From an uncultured beta proteobacterium (GTDB taxonomy: Bacteria; Pseudomonadota; Gammaproteobacteria; Burkholderiales; Burkholderiaceae): a stretch of DNA of 17,433 bases. The notes under the pieces are model-generated. The model did no database searches, was not told the DNA's origin, and worked only from the letters and a program-made list of their open reading frames with translations. Location: NCBI GenBank assembly GCA_903930665.1, contig CAIYZI010000230.1, positions 1 to 17,433 on the forward strand. Direction: 5' to 3'. Made by a program: the position numbers and the translations under genes. Shown in pieces: positions 7,532 to 14,118 of this stretch (position 1 is the first letter of the stretch; each line of letters starts with the position of its first letter).

Positions 7532-8839
7532 TTATAAGTCTAGATTGAAACGCTCCAAGTGACGGCGCGCACCCTGAAATACTGCATGAGCCAAATCCAT
7601 GGGGAAGTCTGCTGGCAACCGCTGTTGAACTACAACCAGCGCGGCATCCAAGCGGCGTGTAATATCGAGCATGGCATCCCAAGCGCCTTCAACCCCACTT
7701 CGTTTGGCTAGCGCTTCCCAGTGGCGACTCTGGATTTCTGACAGCTTGTAATGTGCTGCCTTACTATGCACAGCCATGGCTAACTTTGTTTTCTTGTACT
7801 GCAAAGAATTCGGCCCCGCATCAATCAGCGGCCATGCCGACAGTACGTCGTACAACGGCGTCAATCGGTAACGGCCACCGGGCAACACAAAGAGAGAAAA
7901 GTTTTTGGCATGTCCATCGATAGCTGCCAAATACCAAAATAGCAATTGGGCGCATAAAAAATTCCGCCCATCCTCGTGAAAAGCCTCTCCGCCTTTCAGC
8001 ACTTCTAAACAGGCCTCAATGCTGGGGCCGCCCTTCTGCTCGTATTTCTTGTCACTGGAAATACCTTTTGCCTGACAGAAGTCTTCCTGGGGTAGCCGGA
8101 CAATCCAACCTCCTGGGAGCCACTGCCGGTCAAAACGCTTAATCACCAGCGCGCGCCTTGCACCAAAATCCTCAATCTCACAATCGGCAACAGGCAAACC
8201 AAGCTCTTGCGCAATTTGATTGCAAAGCCATTCATTCTCAACGGAAAGACGTAGGTCTAAGTTGCGCCCCTGGGTTACCCCGATCGGCGGTTTGAGTATA
8301 TGGGTTGTAGGGGTAGCGCCCAGGGGGCGACACCACCGTCCATTAACTTGAAGCAGTGCGGTTTTTTCCTGCGCGCCAGCAATAGATAGGCGGAACTCCT
8401 CCTCTTTATCCTGAGCCCCCGCACCGACCTGAGAGCCTAAGGCGCCCAAATGCCTTTCAATTTCTTCGGGTGTAAGCGCCTCATACTTCAGTTGGTCGAA
8501 ACCTTCCGGTGTATTGCCGGGCGGCAACAACTGCACTGCGCCTACACAGTCCCGACCGACCGCTTGCAGCAGCGAAAATGTGTCCGCGCCTTTAGTGCGA
8601 AACCGAGCGCTGATGCGCTTACGAATGCCCTCACTATCAGGCAATAGGTTGTCAAAATAATTACGTACTACCTCGCCTTCCAAACGATTGTCTGCCGTAA
8701 AAGGCAATGACAGAGACAGCGGGCGACTGCGCTCAGATTTCCGCCAAGAGGGCGCATATTCCAAACGGTGATTGCCAGTGCGCCCGACACTCCAAGTGCC
8801 GACCAACTCCCCGTTCATCCAGATCACGAGTTCACTCAT
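7532..8839 (-). CDS. hipA: HipA serine/threonine kinase toxin
   Basis: The chosen start is the ATG at 8839, which shares its A with the TAA of hipB (TAATG); an in-frame GTG two codons earlier is less likely. The product is 435 aa, very close to the 440 aa of E. coli HipA. The N-terminal subdomain (1-100) has SLSLPF and RNYFDNLLPDSE. The kinase core has LSIAGAQEKTALL (S152, the position of the E. coli autophosphorylation serine), AAIDGHAKNFSLF (catalytic D308, N313) and TPLYDVLS (metal-binding D331). All key residues are present, so it should be active. HipA kinases phosphorylate aminoacyl-tRNA synthetases (GltX in E. coli) and trigger stringent-response dormancy; the substrate here is unknown. 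GC is clearly higher (samples near 57-60%) than in the flanking genes (about 45%), which suggests separate acquisition. Confidence 0.96.
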   Translation of the reverse strand: MSELVIWMNGELVGTWSVGRTGNHRLEYAPSWRKSERSRPLSLSLPFTADNRLEGEVVRNYFDNLLPDSEGIRKRISARFRTKGADTFSLLQAVGRDCVGAVQLLPPGNTPEGFDQLKYEALTPEEIERHLGALGSQVGAGAQDKEEEFRLSIAGAQEKTALLQVNGRWCRPLGATPTTHILKPPIGVTQGRNLDLRLSVENEWLCNQIAQELGLPVADCEIEDFGARRALVIKRFDRQWLPGGWIVRLPQEDFCQAKGISSDKKYEQKGGPSIEACLEVLKGGEAFHEDGRNFLCAQLLFWYLAAIDGHAKNFSLFVLPGGRYRLTPLYDVLSAWPLIDAGPNSLQYKKTKLAMAVHSKAAHYKLSEIQSRHWEALAKRSGVEGAWDAMLDITRRLDAALVVVQQRLPADFPMDLAHAVFQGARRHLERFNLDL

Positions 8840-9120
8840 TACCACTCGCCTTTCGGTTCGGTGATGGACGTACTTAATGCTGAAGACGCCCCTCCTATCA
8901 ACTCATGAGAATCACGGAAAACCAGATCAACACCCAAAACTTTCAGAAGCTCAAGAAGCTGCCCTGTGCTGACCATAGAGGGGTTTCGCTCTATCGCTGC
9001 AATGCGGGACTGGGATACACCAAGTTTGCGAGCAAGATCTTTCTGGCTTAGCTGACGCACCTTACGAAGAGATCGCAACTGAGGTGCAAGCTGGTCCGAA
9101 ATTGAAATGAGATAGTCCAT
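8839..9120 (-). CDS. hipB: HipB antitoxin, Xre-family helix-turn-helix repressor
   Basis: This 93-aa protein has an Xre/Cro-type helix-turn-helix at about residues 15-70: LRKVRQLSQKDLARKLGVSQ, then SRIAAIERNPSMVSTGQLL. This is the usual HipB layout, with a short C-terminal tail that could contact HipA. It precedes hipA, and its TAA overlaps the hipA ATG (TAATG), giving translational coupling. It should neutralise HipA and repress the operon by binding the palindromes at 9153-9222. The ATG at 9120 has only a weak ribosome-binding site (AGTGGA). Unlike hipA, the upstream control region is strongly AT-rich. Confidence 0.94.
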   Translation of the reverse strand: MDYLISISDQLAPQLRSLRKVRQLSQKDLARKLGVSQSRIAAIERNPSMVSTGQLLELLKVLGVDLVFRDSHELIGGASSALSTSITEPKGEW

Positions 9121-9147
9121 GGCAAATCCACTTTGAGTAATTTTGCC

Positions 9148-9176
9148 ATAATATCATTTAAAGATGATAATGTCAT
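9148..9176 (-). promoter_or_regulatory. Candidate hipBA promoter
   Basis: On the minus strand, ATGACA (9171-9176, 5/6 match to -35) and TATTAT (9148-9153, 5/6 match to -10) are separated by 17 bp. Transcription would start near 9140, giving a leader of about 20 nt. The first operator-like palindrome (9153-9168) fills the spacer, so repressor binding would block RNA polymerase directly. Confidence 0.6.
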
Positions 9177-9222
9177 TAAATCACTTAAAGATGATAATAA
9201 TTCAATATTACTTTAAAGTGAT
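9153..9222. repeat. Three operator-like palindromes at 27-bp spacing, probable HipB operators
   Basis: Three related 16-bp sites begin at 9153 (ATCATTTAAAGATGAT), 9180 (ATCACTTAAAGATGAT) and 9207 (ATTACTTTAAAGTGAT), exactly 27 bp apart. They fit the palindrome ATCACTTTAAAGTGAT. One lies inside the promoter spacer, one just upstream of the -35 box and one further upstream. Even spacing suggests cooperative binding of HipB dimers, possibly with DNA bending as known for HipBA. The sequence differs from the E. coli hip operator (TATCC-N8-GGATA). Confidence 0.7.
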
Positions 9223-9341
9223 ATTATACATTCTGATCCACGGCCCATTTCGACCTTTAATAAGCTGGTTTTAAGGGAAAGGCCGCGAATAAGCTTCCCA
9301 TTAAGTCATATTTATCACTGTACGGGAAAATAAAAAACAAG

Positions 9342-10613
9342 TTATGACTCAATATAAACGGCGCCCTCTTGTAAGGGATCAAATCCTGCAGGCCATTTAG
9401 TGTTTTTATCATACGTAGCACGTAAATCAACACCATCTAAAACAGCTGTTTCAAGATTAGCCCCCTCCAGTCTAGCCTTTTGCATACGAGCATTTAGCAA
9501 GGTGGCCCCACTAAAATTAACTCCACGAAGGTCGGCCGCATAGAAGCTGGTGCGCCCAAGTTTAGCGTTAACAAATGATGCATTGCTAAGCTTACATCCC
9601 TGGAAGCTGGCGCCAGAAAGATCGGACCCCTCAAAATCTGCATTTTCCAACTCAAAATATTCAAATGGTGCTCGAGTGAGATCGGCCCGTTTCATAGCAA
9701 GCCCGTTCAATTCCTTTTTCTTTATCAGCCCAGCACGAAGTGACGCAGCAGATATTGGCGGCTCAATTGGCGGATCTTCATCTTCATCATTCATTGAATT
9801 TTTTGAATTGAATAAGCCCCCATTCCAATACACACTGACAACTCCCGAAACCAGCAGTAGACCCACATAGGAGAGGATGATTTCCCACACACCCTGCATG
9901 TTTACAGCATCAAGAAATTTATAAAAGATGACGGCAGCAGTGGTTCCGGTGGCAATGGAAACAAGCAGTGCAGAACGTCTGCGAAGAAATACTTTCTTAT
10001 TACTTGGAAAGCCAGTGTTTGTTATGTCTGAGGCTACAGCCAAGAGTAGCGCTGCGAATAGTAGAAGTAATGTTGATTGCCAAGTCGTTGGCTTGTTTGC
10101 GATGAGATCAAGAGGAACGGAACTAATGCCCGCGATTCGCGCTCGAGTTGTAAATATTGGTCGACTTTCCGAAGTTAACGCTGAAATTGTTACCGTATCC
10201 CGTGGATTTAAAAGAATTGGCTTTAATATAACTGCCTGAGGGTTCCATGTAAGTGTGACCTCTAAGTCTCTAGGGCTAGTAGTTGTTACTAGCGCTCGGT
10301 TTAATATTGAACCTTTCTGAATTCTGAACTCAAGCGGTGTCTCATAATCGGAAACAACTATTGGCCTTTCCCCGTCGTTGGTGAGCTCAAGAACAGATAA
10401 ATAAGGGGTCTTTAGTGACACGCCGTCAATCGAGACCTGTAAACCAGATATTGCATTTGCACTATCTGGTTGTAGTGCCACCTGTGAAACCAATCGAAGA
10501 TTTAGGGATTTAGAATGCAAATCAGAGCGCCAAATCCACATCGACAGTAAAACGCCAACGATGGCGACCAATAAGGTCAGGGAGTTAGAGTTTATAAATT
10601 TTTTTATTTGCAT
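9342..10613 (-). CDS. Membrane protein with C-terminal pentapeptide repeats
   Basis: 423 aa. One membrane segment lies at residues 11-28 (LTLLVAIVGVLLSMWIW). A beta-rich stretch follows (about 35-175). Three more hydrophobic segments lie at about 179-196, 214-233 and 242-262. An acidic linker (DEDEDPPIEPP, about 275-287) leads to a pentapeptide-repeat domain (about 302-400) with units such as ADLTR, ADFEG, SDLSG, ASFQG, VNFSG and ANLET. The end, DKNTKWPAGFDP, is a common closing motif of pentapeptide proteins. With four segments, the beta domain would sit between segments 1 and 2, and the repeats would face the same side as the N-terminus, probably the cytoplasm. Function unknown. It stands alone between hipB and the recombinase genes. 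The ATG at 10613 has no clear ribosome-binding site. Confidence 0.85.
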   Translation of the reverse strand: MQIKKFINSNSLTLLVAIVGVLLSMWIWRSDLHSKSLNLRLVSQVALQPDSANAISGLQVSIDGVSLKTPYLSVLELTNDGERPIVVSDYETPLEFRIQKGSILNRALVTTTSPRDLEVTLTWNPQAVILKPILLNPRDTVTISALTSESRPIFTTRARIAGISSVPLDLIANKPTTWQSTLLLLFAALLLAVASDITNTGFPSNKKVFLRRRSALLVSIATGTTAAVIFYKFLDAVNMQGVWEIILSYVGLLLVSGVVSVYWNGGLFNSKNSMNDEDEDPPIEPPISAASLRAGLIKKKELNGLAMKRADLTRAPFEYFELENADFEGSDLSGASFQGCKLSNASFVNAKLGRTSFYAADLRGVNFSGATLLNARMQKARLEGANLETAVLDGVDLRATYDKNTKWPAGFDPLQEGAVYIES

Positions 10614-10648
10614 AGAGTTGCACTAACTTTACTGAAATCACATAAAAC

Positions 10649-10677
10649 ATAATTGACTATTTTCTAAAATAAATCAA
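10649..10677 (-). promoter_or_regulatory. Weak candidate promoter for the pentapeptide membrane protein
   Basis: On the minus strand, TTGATT (10672-10677) and AATTAT (10649-10654) are 17 bp apart, each a 4/6 match to consensus. The 238-bp gap between the recombinase gene and the membrane protein gene (10614-10851) is otherwise AT-rich with no further gene or hairpin terminator that I can see. Confidence 0.3.
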
Positions 10678-10851
10678 ACAGCTCATTTTTAGCTTAAACC
10701 TGCGTTACTCTTCTAGCCTGAAATAGTTCTGGTGCGCGCTAGCAAAGTGCTGACAGACAGACGCCTTCCGCCAGTTAAAGATGCCAAAATTACCTTACTC
10801 AAATAACCGTATAGGATTAATAACTAACGTCAAAACTGGATACGCTTCACT

Positions 10852-13800
10852 TTAATTCTTAACAATATAAGCCATCAACATTAAATAACGAAATGCCGTT
10901 GTGGGCTTCTTGCTGCCCCCATCATCAAAAACAGGAGTAATCCCAAGCCAAGGGCAGGCCCAGTCTTTTCGCCCAATTGGAGGAGCCGCTTTTCCAAGTA
11001 TTGATGTATGCAAATTTAGCGCAGCCTTCCAACCCGCCCTAAATTGCGACCTAGGCGTAATCTTGTCGTAAGACTCAATCCGCAAATCAGACCTACCCAA
11101 ACCCATTTTTTCAAACCAAGCAAGAAAGTTTCTTGCATCATCTGGCAACCCGGGATTCTCAAAATGAATCGCTGCCATCTTAGGGTGGGCATGCTCTGCA
11201 AAGTATCGCAATACGCTTTTGGATAACTCTGGTTCTTTGCGTAATACCTTTTCAAACATCGGAATTAATTTTTCTAGGCACGCTTGATCATGCGCTTTGA
11301 TTGGCTGAATTGGGCACGCAATTCTTTTGGTCACTTGCGAATCTAAAGCGCTCAATGGATTGTCAATAAAGCGATGTCGATAAGCGCTATCAGCTCCGGA
11401 CATAGTCATATCACGCAAGCGCCTGGCATTTTCAATCATGCGCGTCATATCTGGGATCTGCGCCTTCACTCCTCTCACCAATACGTAAGGCGTCAGTCCT
11501 TTAGTTTGATTGAGATAAAGACTATTCCAGAGATCTTCTAAGCCTTTTTTAGTCAGCCAATGGAGTTGCTGGCTTTGCGTTGCCTCTTCTAGCTCAATCA
11601 TTTTTTTATTGGGCTTGGGTACTTTTAACGGGGCAGCAGGTTGGGATTTTTTCCAAAGATGGGCAAGCCAAGAGTGGAGATTGTTAACCTGATCAGCTTG
11701 ATGATGGCGATATAGGCTGATCCGATTTTGCCCGGAAGCAGCAACCACAGCAGCCTCACTTGGAGCAATTCCGTCTTGATCTAAATGCCAAGCAAGGCCC
11801 AAATCAAGCGTGTGAACATAATGCTCAAGACTCACATCCGGCCCCGAATGGCCCAGTAAAAAACACACTGCCCATAAATCGCGTCGTGTCATCCGCTGGT
11901 TGCCAAATAAGCTTTGCCTCAAATCCTGACAGTGTTTAATTTCCAAGTCTAAGCCCGGTATGCGCACATTGACCTGCTTTGGATTGCTTATCTGACTGAG
12001 CATTAAGACCAAGTCAATCTGACTGGCGAAAGTATGGCGCAGGTGATGAAAGCGTAAAGTGGGATCTCCCGTTACCACCCTCATCACTTCATGCAAATGC
12101 TTAAATAATTTATCTTCTTGCAAAAACGGTTTTTGCTCGCTGGGGATGGCAAAGATGTGGCGCGAAAAAGGCTGTTTTAATTCTTGAGCATTGCGCTGAT
12201 TAACCCAAGCCTTTAGCTCTTGTAATTCCTCATCTAACAGCAAAGCATGCAATGGCATTTTTCGCGTGGCACTCGGAGTCTTTAAGGTGCGAGAGGCAGT
12301 AGGGCGAATCAATAACTCGGCCGGATCACCCAAAAGCGCATCGACTAATTCGAGCATCAGCACCTCGCTTCTACGCAGTCCACAGCGATAGGACAGCGTC
12401 AAAACTAATTTGCTAATCGTGCGCAATTCTTTTTGTCCGCTCGTTAATAATTGCTCCGATAGATCGTTGGCATTTTTCGCAACAAACTGTTCTCGCACGC
12501 TTTGAAATTCGCGCTCTGTAAGCCAGTTCGCATCTACGGGCACTAAGCCGCCTTCCGGTCCCAACACATCAAGCGCCTCTGTTTGAGAAACTCCTTTTTC
12601 GGAAGATAAAAAGCGCATAAATTCACGCAAGACCCGCACTAACTTCGATTTCATTCCCTTACTATGCGCATCCGCCAAAACCTCTTCATACATCGAAGCC
12701 CATTCAAGCGCATGCAGTTGATCGGTCGTATGCGCGCCCATTAACCCGCCCAAGCGCTTTGCTACCGAGATAACGTAATCCTTGACGGTGGGCAAAGCAA
12801 AGCGAGCCTGTTGATCTTGCTGGGCATAGAGTAACCACAGTGCAAAGTCTGCAAAACAATGGCCCGCTTCATTCTTTTCAAATCCAATGTTGGCTTGTTC
12901 TTTAAGTTGATTGACTTGCAGCGCAACGCCTTCTCGAAAATGGCCTTGCAAACTTTTACGTAAAGGGCCAAGCCAACGAGGCTCAATTTCCCCTGCATCG
13001 TCTTGATCGCCAATCTCCGGTGGAGCAGCCGACTCCTCTATCGCCGCCAGTCGCTTAAGTTGGCTAACCTCATCATGGGCAGATGACTCATGCGGATCAA
13101 ATAACACCCCGTGGACACGCTTCCATACATGGGGCTTTAGAGAATGGGATACGATTTTTCTAGAAGCGTAATTCACCAGCATCATCGGCATGCGGGTCTT
13201 TAAATCTAAGCGCGTTGCTTCAAATATACGGGGTAAGCGCAATCGAGGGGGCAACATTTTTGCCGTGGGCACGCTTTTAATAAATTCATCAATGCAAGCG
13301 GCAATACGCTTTTGACGTTCTTCTTTTGCTATCGAAGCATCAAATGGATTGCCCAACGCTAAGAGCGCTTGCTCGTGGGTGACTTGCAAAATAAGTGCTG
13401 CTGTTAAGGGGTCGATAAACCAACGCCTAAACTCCGCATCATCTTGATGCCGATAGTCTAGCGAAAATTCAACATAAATGCGCTCACCTAAACACTGTAG
13501 TGGCGAGGAGGGCTGACAAAGTAGTTGCGCTAATTTGTCGATCAGGGTGTATTCCAACAACCCCCCATGAACAACACTGGAGACAAACAATCGACCCATT
13601 GCTAGATTGGTAGTATTTACCGCTGGCTCTAGCTGGCTCTCCTTTTCTTTTAGCGATTTCTCAATGAGGCGTCGTAGCGCTGGGGCGATGGCCAGCATGG
13701 AAATTTGCTTTTCAAAAAATGGGCTTGGCTCGCGCTTAAATAAAGTAACTAAAGGTGGGGGGCATAGCTGAAAGAGCCCCATCGAGTTGCCCTTATCAAC

Positions 13801-14118
13801 CAATTTATTTAATAACTGCACCGCTGTGGCTGCATCGGCCATTGGGGTAATGTGATCGAGCAAATAATTGACGAGCTCGCCCATCTCACCCCCTAAGAGG
13901 GCTAACTCCACTTGGCCGCCAATCAAAAACTGGGATTGAGCACAGGCAGTTCGCTTCTCTAATAGGCGATGTAATTTGGGTTGCAATTGCTTTTGCTTGA
14001 GCGTGAGCTGATCTTCAACTCCTTGCCATAGCGCCCTTACCTCATCTTGACTTAATTGAATCACCTCTGGCAATTGAATATGTCCACCATTGCCGCTCGG
14101 CATCGTCGGGGCATTCAA
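10852..14118 (-). CDS. Very large tyrosine recombinase (site-specific integrase), catalytically complete
   Basis: 1088 aa, about three times a normal integrase. The catalytic domain lies in the middle (about 530-780): Arg I in YRCGLRRSEVL (R582), a candidate beta-hairpin Lys in SRTLKTP or TRKMPL (about 612-621), HxxR in FHHLRHTFA (H691, R694), LLGHS (H757) and the nucleophile in LEHYVHT (Y767). The stretch between HTFA and LGH is about 40 residues longer than usual. About 530 residues precede the domain and about 310 follow it; I recognise no domain in either. The TTG start at 14118 is supported by GGTGGAG eight bases upstream and overlaps the preceding gene's TGA (TTGA); an ATG at 14103 lacks a ribosome-binding site. 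It probably acts with the upstream protein in excision and integration at the tRNA-derived site near 17000. Confidence 0.88.
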   Translation of the reverse strand: MNAPTMPSGNGGHIQLPEVIQLSQDEVRALWQGVEDQLTLKQKQLQPKLHRLLEKRTACAQSQFLIGGQVELALLGGEMGELVNYLLDHITPMADAATAVQLLNKLVDKGNSMGLFQLCPPPLVTLFKREPSPFFEKQISMLAIAPALRRLIEKSLKEKESQLEPAVNTTNLAMGRLFVSSVVHGGLLEYTLIDKLAQLLCQPSSPLQCLGERIYVEFSLDYRHQDDAEFRRWFIDPLTAALILQVTHEQALLALGNPFDASIAKEERQKRIAACIDEFIKSVPTAKMLPPRLRLPRIFEATRLDLKTRMPMMLVNYASRKIVSHSLKPHVWKRVHGVLFDPHESSAHDEVSQLKRLAAIEESAAPPEIGDQDDAGEIEPRWLGPLRKSLQGHFREGVALQVNQLKEQANIGFEKNEAGHCFADFALWLLYAQQDQQARFALPTVKDYVISVAKRLGGLMGAHTTDQLHALEWASMYEEVLADAHSKGMKSKLVRVLREFMRFLSSEKGVSQTEALDVLGPEGGLVPVDANWLTEREFQSVREQFVAKNANDLSEQLLTSGQKELRTISKLVLTLSYRCGLRRSEVLMLELVDALLGDPAELLIRPTASRTLKTPSATRKMPLHALLLDEELQELKAWVNQRNAQELKQPFSRHIFAIPSEQKPFLQEDKLFKHLHEVMRVVTGDPTLRFHHLRHTFASQIDLVLMLSQISNPKQVNVRIPGLDLEIKHCQDLRQSLFGNQRMTRRDLWAVCFLLGHSGPDVSLEHYVHTLDLGLAWHLDQDGIAPSEAAVVAASGQNRISLYRHHQADQVNNLHSWLAHLWKKSQPAAPLKVPKPNKKMIELEEATQSQQLHWLTKKGLEDLWNSLYLNQTKGLTPYVLVRGVKAQIPDMTRMIENARRLRDMTMSGADSAYRHRFIDNPLSALDSQVTKRIACPIQPIKAHDQACLEKLIPMFEKVLRKEPELSKSVLRYFAEHAHPKMAAIHFENPGLPDDARNFLAWFEKMGLGRSDLRIESYDKITPRSQFRAGWKAALNLHTSILGKAAPPIGRKDWACPWLGITPVFDDGGSKKPTTAFRYLMLMAYIVKN

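Noticed and set aside
9153..9222. A mini CRISPR array
   Set aside because: Three 16-bp palindromes with 11-bp gaps overlapping a promoter fit operators; CRISPR repeats and spacers are longer and no cas genes are present.
9240..9341. GGGAA...TTCCC inverted repeat as terminator of the pentapeptide gene
   Set aside because: Five-base arms, a long loop of over ten bases and no adjoining T run; too weak.
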